NCBI GenBank assembly: GCA_949316235.1
Contig: OX438748.1
Location: 29,940,836-30,004,835 of the forward strand
Reading direction: 5' to 3'
Source: Oegoconia quadripuncta
Lineage: Eukaryota; Arthropoda; Insecta; Lepidoptera; Autostichidae
DNA: 64,000 bases
The notes under the pieces are model-generated. The model saw only the letters and a list, made by a program, of their open reading frames with translations, had not been told where the DNA came from and searched no databases. A program made the translations under genes and the position numbers. Shown one piece after another: positions 44,061-54,941 of the stretch. Within the stretch, counting starts at the first letter, position 1. Each line of letters starts with the position of its first letter.

Positions 44061-44135
44061 AATTTTTTTATGCACAACTGGTTATTACTTGGCCTCAATC
44101 ACACCTGATGTTAAGTGAATATGAGATCGAAGGTT
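44061..44135 (-). mobile_element. SINE family A, tail fragment
   Basis: TTTTATGCACAACTGGTTAT to TGAATATGAGATCGAAGG. Confidence 0.78.
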
Positions 44136-44235
44136 TTATTAAAAAGGAAGCTTTAATTACGCTTATTTTCGAAAAAGTAAAAGTTATTGATAAAACGACC
44201 TTTTTTTTATATAAAATGAATTCTTGAATATTTTT

Positions 44236-44398
44236 TTTTTATATTTCGGATGACACTTACACCAGTCATCTAGTCCCAAACTAAGCAAAGCTTGTGCTAT
44301 GGATACTACCATTGGAACATTTACCCGTCGCGGGATTCGAACCCGCATCCGTTGGTTTCGCTGACAGGGTCACTATCCACTACACCAATCGGTCGTCG
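44236..44398 (-). mobile_element. SINE family B with internal deletion
   Basis: Tail TTCGGATGACACTTACACCA to TGCTATGGATACTA joins directly to the head side, lacking the core; B box CGGGATTCGAACCCGCA reversed. Confidence 0.85.
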
Positions 44399-44744
44399 AT
44401 ATAACCCCCGTCAATGCTTATATTATTTATAATTAACATATCTGATTTTATACTGTATTTAAAAAGAAACTTTAATTTATCCAATGAAGGCGACGCTAGT
44501 GGACGTAATGAACCCTCTTAACCGCGTTAAGCAATTTTCCGTTATTTAGTATCCATAGTACAGTCTGAATCAGATATAGCTTTACATAATACAATCTAAA
44601 TTTTCTCAAGAATGTTTTCAACAGTACTTTTAGTATAGTTAAAGTCAGTAATTGCAGTAAGTAAATAAAAACTTATCCAAAATTATATGAAAAAACTTTA
44701 TTTTTATTATGTAGGCCTGTGTTAGGTGTATCTGATTCAGATTG

Positions 44745-44946
44745 CACTATATTTGCTTAGTTTGAGATTAAATGATTGGTGTAAGTGTCCAAAATATTTG
44801 TGAAGGTGCTTTACCCGGAAACCCCAACTTATTTGGGTGGTTATCTTATCTCAAAAAGCCGAAACACAACAATGCTATCAACATTATTTATTGTTGGCAG
44901 ACTTATATGAGATTGTGCTGCTAGCTGGCCAGGCAGGCATTTAAAT
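44745..44946. mobile_element. SINE B tail fused to a decayed SINE A
   Basis: TTAGTTTGAGATTAAATGAT and GTAAGTGTCCAAAATATTTG (SINE B, +) run into TTTACCCGGAAACCCCAACT to GCAGGCATTTAAAT (SINE A, -). Confidence 0.7.
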
Positions 44947-44961
44947 AACAATATAAGTTTA

Positions 44962-45250
44962 AAAATCAAAAAACCCGACAGCATATTTTATATTTAGCAG
45001 ACGCCATGTTGGATTTTTTACCACAAAATGTATCCTATGACACTTCAGGTATCAAGACGAATCTAACGACACCATGCACTTCGAAATCGACCAAGCCGTT
45101 TAAGCTACAGGATGCGACAAAGGAACGGATATTCACACATACACTTGAAAAACATTACCTTCCTTTCTTAGGCAGTCGGGTGCCTTACCATAAACTAAAT
45201 CGAATATTAAACATGTTGCCCGCTGGGAATTGAAGCCGCGACCTTCATTT
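44962..45250. repeat. family E copy 5 followed by SINE A head remnant
   Basis: GACGCCATGTTGGATTTTTT, AAAATGTATCCTATGACACT, ACCATGCACTTCGAAATCGA (E, +), then at 45200-45250 CATGTTGCCCGCTGGGAATT and GAAGCCGCGACC, a decayed SINE A head (-). Confidence 0.7.
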
Positions 45251-45639
45251 TGTCCATCTTATCTTGTTTAGCGCTTCATCTCAAGCACACCGGATGGTAA
45301 GTAAAAATGATGAGTCTGAAACGATTATTGAGAGAAAAATAATTGGGCAGACATGAAGGCAAAATATTCTCTTTAAATGGTTTCGTTTCGACGTAGCCCT
45401 AATAACATGAAACCCTGAACAGTCTGATATAATTTACGACTTGAAACTGACCATAAACAGTTATTAAGTTTATACCCGAAGAGTAACGATGATATTTACT
45501 GCCGAGGGAGGGTCTTTAAATGGGCTATCACTCACTCCGCCGACAAAAATACATGGTGGGTGTACGTTTAAATATGTTAATTAAATAGAAGTTAATCAGT
45601 TAGAAAATTCTGTGTTTTATAGAATATTAGAAATTAATT

Positions 45640-45780
45640 TGTCTGACGCGGTCTGTTCTTGGATGGGTGATCACCAGTGATATTTTATTACGAATATTGC
45701 CGTGCTTCGGGGGGCACGTTAAGTGGTGGGTGACCTAGAGAGGCGACTTAAAAACACTGGCTGTCAGGTGGCCACTATTC
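45640..45780 (+). repeat. 5S-rRNA-like dispersed repeat
   Basis: GTCTGTTCTTGGATGGGTGA resembles the internal-control end of 5S rRNA genes (TTGGATGGGTGACC); it continues GTGCTTCGGGGGGCACGTTA. Such 5S-like segments occur in some insect SINEs. Not a functional 5S gene. Confidence 0.5.
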
Positions 45781-45880
45781 TGACATAAATACACTAAGCC
45801 GCTCAGTGCCCGCGAGGTGGGTTATGGGCCCATACCCTCTCTCAGTGGGAGGAGGCTATGCCTCAACAGTGGGGACGTGT
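45770..45880 (-). mobile_element. LINE (RTE-like) 3'-end remnant
   Basis: TTATGGGCCCATACCCTCTC, GGAGGCTATGCCTCAACAGT. Related to 53755-53890. Confidence 0.5.
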
Positions 45881-45946
45881 AATGCTGCATAATCAAACGA
45901 CTATTGTGACACAAACGGACAGATAGACGTAGTGAAACGATATTTC

Positions 45947-46197
45947 GTCTCCACATCACATGGCGACCCTGCCAGTACTACCTCCTTTGGGCAGCGCTGG
46001 GTATAGTTTATTAAAATATTTTAAAATCAGTTGTATACGTATTGTACTTCTTTTCTGTGATTGGACAATTGAAATTTTGGAGTTGCGTAGTCATGATACG
46101 TGGAAGCAGTTTCGATGTTATTTTTATGGGCGCCGGGAGTTCATGACATTCAGAAGCCATAGAAGAATCCTGGCAGGGTCGCATGTGATGTGGAGAC
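45947..46197. mobile_element. TIR element, 251 bp
   Basis: GTCTCCACATCACATGGCGA with CCCTGCCAG at the left and the complement (CTGGCAGGGTCGCATGTGAT, GTGGAGAC) at the right; about 30 bp with one indel. A relative lies at 54079-54428. Confidence 0.8.
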
Positions 46198-46877
46198 CTG
46201 GGAGAGCAATTAATAGAAACGCACAGGTTGATGATACGTGTATAATCCGTCTCGAATACATGGTGCAATCGCTTATATACTACGCTACTACATATACTAC
46301 AGTCGTTTGACTACTAATGAACCTAATAATTGCAAGTCGGACAATATGTGACAAAAATTTATTCCATGTTAAAAGAAATCTATATAAAATGCCACAGATT
46401 CCTATAAAGGGCGATAACTTTACCAATTAAGATAGCGCGAACAGGAAGGACCTAAATCACGCAGAAAGAAAGGTTGAAGTAATAAATATCTTAGGGAGAT
46501 GGGCGGAGCCCCTTTGGGGTAAATGGGAGAAAAATAGGCAATGTTGCCAGTTATCTAAGATCTCTGCTTGCGTATATTACGGGCGGTGGCTGTGTGTTAC
46601 ACCGATGCGAATGCAAAGCTATTATACATACAATATTTGGTTGAAGAATTCTACATGAAGTTCAGGAAGATAACAAACTAATATCACTATGCCTGACTGA
46701 ATACCACGTAACACAAAATGTTAGGTTAAAATTACGTAACACAATACAGTAAGCAGGGAAGTAGAGTTTAAGTAAGAGTAGGACTGACCGCGCCACACAT
46801 TGCTAAAATTCGCTATTCGAAATCGAATACCGAATGCAACTGCGCCACGAGCACAGAGGATTTAGTATAGTATGAAT

Positions 46878-47066
46878 AAGGCCCCTCTCCCAATTTATTT
46901 GGGTTCGGAGCAGTACGCCCTTTTCTTCCAATCTCCCCTCAAGCCATCCATCTTTTTTGTGGTCTTCCTCTTCCTTTCCAACCATTGACATCCATATTCA
47001 TCACTCTCTTAGTAACATGCGTTCCATCCCTCCTCATAAAATGTCCATACCAAGCCAAAAGATTTC
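46878..47066 (-). pseudogene. LINE (RTE-type) ORF2 C-terminal remnant
   Basis: Reads LAWYGHFMRRDGTHVTKRVM then GWKGRGRPQKRWMA and a stop. WYGH-MRRDE--VTKR...GRGRPKKRW is a signature of RTE-type proteins. Confidence 0.85.
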
Positions 47067-47448
47067 CTTTCATCTTTTCCGTCACGGTTGCCGTGTCATT
47101 TCAGGCGAAGATATAATATTGTTTTTGGAGGCTTTTGTTTTATACCCAATTGTTACAAGACGGTGTGATAGAATCCTTTACGCATTTCACGTTCCATTCA
47201 AAGATGGGTAAGTATTAGCATTGATGGAATTGCACAGTATTGATTTCGGAAGGTTTTTCGCTAAATTGCTTCTCACGAGAAATATTGGAATTGTTTCTTT
47301 CTTTATATACACAAATACTCTAGCTCTTGACCTTAATCACACCTGATGTTACATGGGAGGGAAATTGGTACGTCTGCTTTTAAAAAAATCGTGGATTGTG
47401 AGTTACAAGAAGGCACAAAACATAATAATAATATTGTAACCATAATTA

Positions 47449-47655
47449 ACCGCCTCCTTGGCACAATGTAATACATAAGGCTTACAATACGGAGGTCGCT
47501 GGTTTGATTCCCAGCGAGATACATGTTTTGTATTTAGTTGGTGGTAGGGCATTTTTAAATATCCGGCTGTACAGCTACCTCTGATCTAAGTCTACCACTA
47601 AGCAGCGATGTATTTAAGATAACATAGCCAGACTCCCAAAGAAGTTGGGGGTTTC
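47449..47655 (+). mobile_element. SINE family A, diverged copy
   Basis: AACCGCCTCCTTGGCACAAT, GGTTTGATTCCC (B box, one change), TTGGTGGTAGGGCATTTTTA, truncated before the tail. Confidence 0.82.
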
Positions 47656-47799
47656 ACCTTAGACATGACGGGATAATTCTATTCTTTCTACGTGCCGACA
47701 CTAAGGGTACAAAATGGTATTAATTACTGATTATATCGCCCATTCAGCCATTTTTAATGGCATGCAATTATTTATGAATCTGTTATTACAATCAGTTAA

Positions 47800-47937
47800 A
47801 ATTGGGGGCAGACTAGTCAGCCGGACATTTAAAAAATCATTTCAGCCAAATCGAGATGTACCTCACTGGGAATCGAATCCGCGACCACAATTTTGTAAAA
47901 CTTGTATTGTTTACATTGAACCATGGAGGCGGTTAAA
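47800..47937 (-). mobile_element. SINE family A, head half
   Basis: GCCGGACATTTAAAAAATCA, GTACCTCACTGGGAATCGAA, TTGAACCATGGAGGCGGTTA. Confidence 0.8.
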
Positions 47938-48000
47938 ATGCGGTGCCCTATGGGGCCCTATTGACCTAGGTATCAACACATATAAAATAAAATAAAAATA

Positions 48001-48226
48001 AATAAATATTTCGGACACTTACACCAATCATCTAGTTCCAAACTAAGCAAAGCTTGTGCTATGGATACTAGATAACGGATAAACATACATAAATATTTTA
48101 TATAAACATTCAAGACTCGGGAATAAATGTTCGTATTCATCACACAACATTAACCCCTCGCGGGTTTCGAACCCGCAACCGTTGGTTTCGCTAATAGGGT
48201 CACTATCCACTACACCAATCGGTCGT
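48001..48226 (-). mobile_element. SINE family B, full-length copy
   Basis: ATTTCGGACACTTACACCAA to CACTACACCAATCGGTCG with intact core and B box GGGTTTCGAACCCGC. Confidence 0.9.
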
Positions 48227-48542
48227 TAAATACTAGACCACATATGGCTAGAAATTGTTAAACCGAATTCAGAAATTCTCTTGGCATCCTAGAAATCCGT
48301 CACCAGTAGTCATGTCCGTTGACAGCGACACGCTATACGAAAGACGGGTGGGACCGAGTGATATATAACGCCCTATAACACAAATTCAATTTTAGTGATG
48401 GATGTCAGACGGAATGCTTTACGACGGAAAATGTGATGAATTAACTTATTGTAAGTCTCGACCGGCTTTAAAATCTTTTCATTAGATCTTACTTATGGAT
48501 GGAATCACACCTGGATTGAGGTCAAGTTCCATAAAACCTGTT

Positions 48543-48726
48543 TACGACCTGTTTGGTGTAGTGGTTAGCAACTCTGAACACTATACCAAAAGGTTGCGGG
48601 TTCGAATCCCGCTAGGGGCATATGTTTGTGTGATGAATACGGACTTGTGTTCCCGAATTATGGATGTTTTCATTTATAATAAGTATTTATTTACAAAAAA
48701 AATGTATTTATGTAGTATAGTATAGT
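48543..48726 (+). mobile_element. SINE family C, 5' part of a copy split by a LINE
   Basis: GACCTGTTTGGTGTAGTGGT, GGTTCGAATCCCGCTAGGGG, TGTTTGTGTGATGAATACGG, ending ATGTATTTATGTAGTATAGT. The remainder resumes at 48942. Confidence 0.9.
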
Positions 48727-48941
48727 AGTACGACCACCCTGTGGAACGGACTTCCGGCAGCGGTATTCCCGAATGAGTACGACATTGGAACCTTCAAGAA
48801 ACGAGCCTACACCTTCCTCAAAGGCCGTCAACGCATCTGTGACCCTTTTGGTGTTGCGGGTGTCCATGGGCGGCGGTGATTGCTTTCCATCAGGTGACCC
48901 GCATGCTCGTTTGCCGCCCTCTCATATAAAAAAAAAAAAAC
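48727..48941 (+). mobile_element. 5'-truncated LINE (ORF2 C-terminus plus poly(A)) inside SINE C
   Basis: Codes [46 protein letters not shown]-stop at 48877, then 3' UTR and A13. This is the usual C-terminus of a jockey-like moth LINE. Confidence 0.9.
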
Positions 48942-49034
48942 TAACCATCTAGTATGCACAATACAAGCATATAATTGCTTACTGTGGAACTAGGTGGAGC
49001 TGTCTGTATATGTCCAAGGATATTTCATTATTTC
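48942..49034 (+). mobile_element. SINE family C, 3' part of the split copy
   Basis: AACCATCTAGTATGCACAAT, ACAAGCATATAATTGCTTAC, AACTAGGTGGAGCTGTCTG, matching the tail domain of 10995-11262. Confidence 0.85.
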
Positions 49035-49139
49035 TTCTACCTATATGCCAAATTTTTTTCAAATCCGTTCTTCTGTTTCGCTGTGATGGAGCAACAAACT
49101 TATCCGCGATAAAGTTATTCCACCCAGGCGAAGCAGATC

Positions 49140-49300
49140 AAATCAAATCAAATCAAAAATGTTTTATTTCGTAAGTTATAAGAATAACATTTGGAATTGT
49201 CAAGACATACAGTTATCACTCATTCACTAGGCACTCTGCCCAGAGAAGAACGTGCAAGAAACTCAGGGGTTGCTCTTTTTAAATAAGTCAGAGGGGCAGC
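49140..49300 (-). mobile_element. LINE 3' end with (AATCA)n tail
   Basis: ATCAAATCAAATCAAAAATG, CCCAGAGAAGAACGTGCAAG, AAACTCAGGGGTTGCTCTTT; same group as 28195 and 29215. Confidence 0.65.
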
Positions 49301-49343
49301 TAGTTTATAAATAGTTAGATAGATTTATTATAAACAAATAACC

Positions 49344-49522
49344 AAGGTATGGAACTCCCTTCTGGCGTCAGTCTTTCCTGAATCCTACAACCTTGGGATC
49401 TTCAAGAGCAGAGGAATAGGCTTTTACTGGGATCTCGTGATTCATCTTCGACCGCATCGTCACTTTCCATCAGGTGAGATTGTGGTCAAACGCGAATCCA
49501 GTCAACTATAAAAAAAAAAACT
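49344..49522 (+). mobile_element. 5'-truncated LINE with poly(A)
   Basis: Codes KVWNSLLASVFPESYNLGIF and continues to a stop at 49509, then A11. A different family from 48727, closer to 62795-62945. Confidence 0.8.
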
Positions 49523-50058
49523 ATGCACAATATTATCTACGTAATTAATATTGCATATACAAATAAACCCAAAATATATAGACGTAATAACAATCATATC
49601 CCTCTAGCCACTACAATTGATTTAGAAAATTGGTGCTCTTTTACAAGTGGGTATATTTTATCATACTAATGTATCTTAGGTACTTTATTTATCTTTGTAT
49701 ACCTTAATTTTACATGATTATGATCAAATTCACATTGCAATATGGTTGTTTTAAAAAGTAAGCAAATTATTTGATACACCACTTAATACAGTAGGTATTA
49801 TACCTACTAATAATTACAAGTTTCTTCAATTAAAACATAAACATTAAATAATATGCTAAAACAAATCAAAAACAACAAATAAATAACGATTACATACACA
49901 TCGTATGAAGTTACGGTGATAACAGAGTCAATGAGAATTTAGTTCATAATTCGAAACTAGATGGCGCTGTACGTTTTTAAAACGCGATATAGTTTCGTGC
50001 TTTGTATTTGTACAGATACCGTGAACGGAGTCGTTTTTGATATTGATGGGCAGCAGTA
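49523..50058. other. intergenic stretch, nothing recognised
   Basis: AT-rich; AACTAGATGGCGCTGT near 49963 is a SINE C tail scrap. Confidence 0.4.
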
Positions 50059-50385
50059 TCCCTTAGGACTACCAACCCAGTCCTAAGGGAACTCATTTTT
50101 TTGCTAATTCTACGATGGATTTTATCCATCGCTAGGATTGTAACTAAAAGTGATGTTTGTTATGAAGCAACCACGACATATTCCAATAAGTAGTTGGTTG
50201 CGTACAAGATCTATGAAATTGACCGCAAATATAAGTTTGTCACGTCGTTATCAGTGGATACCAACTCTCTTGGATCAGTGTCAGACTGATTACGGGAGGT
50301 GGTTTAAACCTTGACATATTCCAATAAGTAGTTGATTACGTACAAGATTGCGAATAAATTAACCGCAAATATAAGTTTGTCGCGG
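50059..50385. repeat. hairpins and a 70-bp direct repeat
   Basis: TCCCTTAGGACT (50059-50070) pairs perfectly with AGTCCTAAGGGA (50079-50090); GATGGAT-TTT-ATCCATC follows. GACATATTCCAATAAGTAGT starts at 50177 and again at 50313, each running about 70 bases to AAATATAAGTTTGTC; ATCAGT-GTCAG-ACTGAT lies between them. Confidence 0.75.
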
Positions 50386-50829
50386 ATAATTCATTCGTGT
50401 CAAATCTCAAGATTAGTACTCTTATAGGCTTTCATGATCTGTCAGTAAGTGGGACTTTTTTTATGAAAATACGCTTTATAAAGATTTCTTTTTATTGCGT
50501 TTTTTGTGACTTTTTTACAGGCAGTAGTTTAATTTGCTACCTCCATCCTGCGAGAAAAAGGGTTGACACGCAACAAATTAATTCTATAAGGGTGCCGTAT
50601 TTCTTTGCCAAAATTAGGTAGGTAGGTTGGTACAAAACGCGATGGTACCTGCTTCTTTTTAGAATGGTCGGTTAACCCAAAGTTAAGGCGGCCAACCGTC
50701 CCGGATTCTGCGGGACCGTCCCGATATTGAAGTTGTAAGTCCGCAACGGAATAATTGCCTTGTTTATTTATTAAAACATCACTCTTGTTGATAGTATGAT
50801 TTCAAAAATCCATAATTTATTTGACCACG

Positions 50830-51127
50830 TATATTTTTTTTTTATGCACGACAGATTCGTACTTGACGTAGCGTACTGAACCGGAAACCCCATCTTATTT
50901 GGGGGACTGGCTATCTTATCTCTGACAACCGGAACACAACAATGCTATTAACATTGCTGTTTGGCGGCAGATTTAGATAAGATGGTGGTATAGCTAGCCA
51001 GGTCGACATTTAATATGCCCTACCACCAAACAAACCGAGTACTAAATATGTACCCCGCTGGGGATCGAACCCGCGACCTCCGAAACGTAAAACCAATGTT
51101 GTTTACATTGAGCCACGGAGGCGGTTA
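50830..51127 (-). mobile_element. SINE family A, with a deletion near the tail
   Basis: TTTTTATGCACGACAGATTC jumps to GCGTACTGAACCGGAAACCC, then complete to GAGCCACGGAGGCGGTTA. Confidence 0.88.
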
Positions 51128-51289
51128 AATCGGTTTCATCGTTAGAAGTCGTAAACCCTACCCCACTTGTGGCGCTCAACCTTCTATCACTAGGAGAGGG
51201 TTATGGGCCATTAAAATTCACCACACGGACCCTGTGCGAGGAGGTGGATTTGTTTCAGCTTAATGGTCACTACAGGCGGCATAGCCCAG

Positions 51290-51430
51290 CGGATTAGTAC
51301 TAGAGTAGGGACCTGATGAAGGATACGGGAAGTCGCTGGATGCAGGCCGCCTCCAACCGGTCACTCTGGATATCTATGGGGAAGGCCTATGTTCGTCAGT
51401 GGACGTCCTGTGGCTGTAATGATGATATGA
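51290..51430 (+). mobile_element. LINE (RTE-type) 3' end
   Basis: GGAAGTCGCTGGATGCAGGC, CAACCGGTCACTCTGGATAT, CAGTGGACGTCCTGTGGCTG then TGATGATATGAT. This is the untranslated/terminal coding end of RTE elements. Confidence 0.75.
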
Positions 51431-51744
51431 TCTAGACACTTAAAATATGGGTGAACATACATAAAAAAATACATACAGAGGAATATTATAGTAAGTCATT
51501 TTTGGGAGTCGGTTAAAAATTTTTTTTTTCCGTATTTTTTGCAGTTTGAAATACCATAATAATATACAAATATAATTTTTTTTTATTACAAAAGTCTTTT
51601 TAATACCATAAAATGGACAAACACAGGACAGTAACTAGTATTGTTTAACAAATATCTTCGGAAATCATTCTATTGCTATATTATATAATTACTTGTTATT
51701 TGCCTACCTATTGTATGTAGCTAAGTTAGCAAAGTATGAACACC

Positions 51745-51880
51745 CAATCTACTGTTCTTTAACTGACTTTATGGTTGACTGGAAGAAATCCCGCTGTGGG
51801 ATACGTCGGCCTTTGTGCATAGATTGAAGTTAATTCCTTTTGTAATTATAATCTTTTGTATAATAAAGCGTTTATAAATG
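51745..51880 (+). mobile_element. LINE 3'-UTR remnant
   Basis: GACTGGAAGAAATCCCGCTG, GGATACGTCGGCCTTTGTGC, ATCTTTTGTATAATAAAGCG. Confidence 0.6.
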
Positions 51881-52204
51881 ATATTTAGCTATCCAATAAA
51901 AAACTAGCACCAACATTCAAGCAGTAAATAGATTTATTAGCTTGAATATTTTAATTCTCGTTCTTATAAGAGCTGTTCGCGTTGACAATTAATTAGTGAT
52001 GCAATTTATTGCACAAAGCTCTACCGAGTACTCTCCCCCCTATCCCTCTACTTAATTCGACAAGCAGTAACATAACTTGAGTATAATAAATGCAAAAGCA
52101 TATAATAAAACCAATTTTTTTCAAAGTCTAACTCGGTACTTGAAAATCGTCGTCGTGCAATTAGGGTTGTCGGGATAATGTGTATCGAGTCTATGTTATG
52201 TATG

Positions 52205-52372
52205 TATGTCCGTTCCTTTGGCGCGTCCTGTAGCCCAACCGGCTTGACCAATTTCGAAGTGGATGGTGTCGTTAGATTCGTCTTCTTACCTGGAGTGACA
52301 TAGGATACATTTTGTGGTAAAAAATCTAACATGGCGTCTGCAAAATACAAAATATGCTGTCGGGTATTCACC
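52205..52372 (-). repeat. dispersed repeat family E, copy 6
   Basis: CCGTTCCTTTGGCGCGTCCT to CTAACATGGCGTCTGCAAAA, reversed; about 10 bases from a T1 element. Confidence 0.8.
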
Positions 52373-52382
52373 TACTTATATT

Positions 52383-52755
52383 AGGTCCTTACCTATGAAA
52401 TTGGCGTTTTGTATGAAGCATTTCATTAAGACTGTTTTCTCCATACAAACATTTTGTGTTTTTTTTTGGGAACGGCAAATCCAAATTTGGCTAAACTTTG
52501 TGTGTATTATCGAATATCATTAAGTTAAGTATAGTCAGCGTTAATTTTTAAAAGTAACCGCTTTATAAAAGTTTCAGCGAATCTAAGAAATTATTATGGT
52601 AAGCACATGAAAAAGCTCTGTTGAAATTTTTTTTATTATGTGATTTAGCTCAGAAATTAAAAAATATTTCATGTGAAACCTTGAAATAATATTCCACAAT
52701 AAAACAAATTTGGATATAGCTTTGAAAATCACAGGAATTGGTACATATGAAACTT
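52383..52755 (+). mobile_element. TIR element family T1, right-truncated copy
   Basis: TTAGGTCCTTACCTATGAAA at the left; proceeds as in 33317-33739 but lacks the right TIR. Confidence 0.82.
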
Positions 52756-52799
52756 CTTTTCCTACTTACACACCCTATTCCTTCCTTTAATTAGTCTGG

Positions 52800-52895
52800 G
52801 GTCCAAGGTAGCAATAGAATCACGTAGGGCACCGTCTACCTTCAGTAGACACCGTGTCGAGTACCACTGTTGATCCTGGCTTACAGGAGTTACAG
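52800..52895 (-). pseudogene. fragment encoding repeated peptide DQQWYSTRCLLKVDG
   Basis: The - strand reads DQQWYSTRCLLKVDGALRDS then IATLDPRLIKGRNRVCK. A clear homologue is at 60267-60380 on +. Source protein not recognised; probably mobile-element derived because it is dispersed. Confidence 0.55.
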
Positions 52896-53069
52896 TGGGA
52901 GGAGTGTGGAGGCGGGATCTGTCGGGTATTTTATTTTTAAATAACAATAAGAAAACTTTATTTCATCCATTTAGCGACACTTATACATTACAATTAATTG
53001 ATCGAGTTGTATGTACTACATAATACAATTAAAAATATGGAGCATCCGTATAAAGTATGCAGTAGCAAG

Positions 53070-53563
53070 TTTTCGGTGTCGCAAAGTGGTATCAAATCAG
53101 CCCTCATATTACCTATGTAACTTCATCGGTATCGTCATCGATTACATTGACCAATGAGAAGCTGTCAAATTGCCGAGCGAGCGATGATCAACCAATCACA
53201 TGTCAGAACGTAACCGATGACGATAACGATGAAATTATGTAATAGAGGCCCAGGTCCCCATCTCAGCATTTGTTGTAGTCGAGACGAGAAAACGACTACA
53301 ACGCTGGTTTTCAGTGGAGTCTACTTAAATACTTATCTTTATAGAAATGCGTGTGACTGATATAGACGTGGCCGTTTGTTATATATGCAATATAGATGGA
53401 TAGAAAAACCAAGCGAAACTTCTAAATGGCTTATTCATTCCTATGGTCACATATTACTCAATAATCATCAGGCACCTCTGAAAATCAGCGTTGTAGTTAT
53501 TACGTAATTACAACTCATGCTGAGATGGAGACCTTTTTGGCACCACTTTGCGACACCAGAAAA
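53070..53563. mobile_element. composite palindromic element, 494 bp
   Basis: Outer arms TTTTCGGTGTCGCAAAGTGG and CCACTTTGCGACACCAGAAA. Inside, 53109-53242 is its own palindrome (TTCATCGGTATCGTCATCG against CGATGACGATAACGATGAA), and 53258-53315 is inverted against 53470-53530 (CATCTCAGCATTTGTTGTAG against CAACTCATGCTGAGATG). Confidence 0.8.
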
Positions 53564-53599
53564 TATGTCTAAGGAATCGAAGTCTATTTTCCTTTGTGT

Positions 53600-53745
53600 T
53601 TTTCATTTACCATGAAATTATTTTTTGTAAAAAAAAAAAAAAATTATTTGAAATGTTAATTTATATATAAGTGTATCATGTTAGTTTGTGTGTCGTTTAT
53701 TGGGTCAAATAAAATTTTTCTATTCTATTCTATTCTATTCTATAC
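53600..53745 (+). mobile_element. LINE 3' tail with (TTCTA)n end
   Basis: A run of 14 A, AT-rich 3' UTR, TGGGTCAAATAAAATTTTTC then TATTC units. Confidence 0.55.
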
Positions 53746-53754
53746 CAATGTACA

Positions 53755-53890
53755 GAAGGTTCATCATCATCGACCTTATACATCCCCACTGTTGGGGCAT
53801 AGCCTCCTCTCACCGGAAGAGGGTATGGCCATAATCCACCACGCGGTCCCAGTGCGGATTGTGTCAGGCTAGTGGCCACCTAGGAACCAC
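53755..53890 (+). mobile_element. LINE (RTE-like) 3'-end remnant
   Basis: CATCCCCACTGTTGGGGCAT, AGCCTCCTCTCACCGGAAGA, CCACCACGCGGTCCCAGTGC. Confidence 0.65.
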
Positions 53891-54058
53891 ACATTGTTTT
53901 TAAGCCGCCACTTCAATTGAAAAAAACCGGGACTGATGTCGTGTGTGTCACCCCCCCTCCCCTCATGTACGTAGCTCTAAGTATTAATGTATTGATACGA
54001 AGCCTTGATGGGCATATAATATACATTTGTCGTAAGATAATGTTGGTTTAATTCCTCT

Positions 54059-54448
54059 CGCCAAGTCCCAACACCTCATGGCGACCCTGCCAGTGATGCC
54101 CTTGGGCAGTGCTGAGCAATAAAAAAGACTTCGGACAGTTTAATTGCAAGAAAAATAGTAGGCATTTTTCGGTACAAGTGAAGAAACGTGTGTGCGAACT
54201 ATTTAAATACTGGAAACAATCGATTTAAAACGAAAAAAAAATGTGCAAGAAGAAAATGAAAAAGTAAGAACTTTGGTAGAAGTGAGTATTGGGAGAATGG
54301 AGTGTGACGTAATGTTGGGTGCTGGGCGATAAATTGCAGTCAGATCCACCTCTGACTCACCTCTGATCATATTTTACCGGGCGCGGGGAGTTGAAGGAGA
54401 CGGAAGTCAGGATGTTAATTTCGCTGGACGCCAAGTCCCAACACCTCA
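54059..54448 (+). mobile_element. 350-bp insertion between 20-bp direct repeats
   Basis: CGCCAAGTCCCAACACCTCA occurs at 54059-54078 and 54429-54448. The insert starts TGGCGACCCTGCCAGTGATG, like the TIR element at 45947-46197, so the direct repeat may be a long target duplication or part of the element. Confidence 0.65.
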
Positions 54449-54941
54449 CTGACTATTTAACGTAATTACTTAAACTCACGACCTTTATCTTAAATGATGT
54501 GGTCAAAGATATTAAAATATTTAAAAATTTAATGTTTGAAACAACATGCACGGTTCACCTTTAGAATGCAGAAATGCACACGTGATAAGGAGTGAGCTTA
54601 TCGCCGTTGAAACGTTCAAGTCTATAGATGTTTTTTGGTGGACAGTCCCATAGTCGCCTTTTACGATACCCACGGGAAGAGACGGAATTGGTTCTATTAT
54701 TTTTTCATGCCGTTACCACAAACAAAGCTCACTACCAACAAAAACACGTTTTAAGTACCTAATATAAAGTCACGTCGCCGTGTTGTCACACAAACGTTTA
54801 CCTACCCCTAGCGGGGTTCAAAGCGGTAACCGTTGCTTGGTTTCAAAGGCAAGATCCCTATCAACACTTGTTAGTAGCACCAGTATTTTTTATGAAACTT
54901 AATTTCATCGTAAGTAGGTAGCTTCATTGAACGAATACACT

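Noticed and set aside
46011..46310. Open frames of 85-116 codons on both strands
   Set aside because: They lie largely inside the TIR element 45947-46197, with no recognisable domain.
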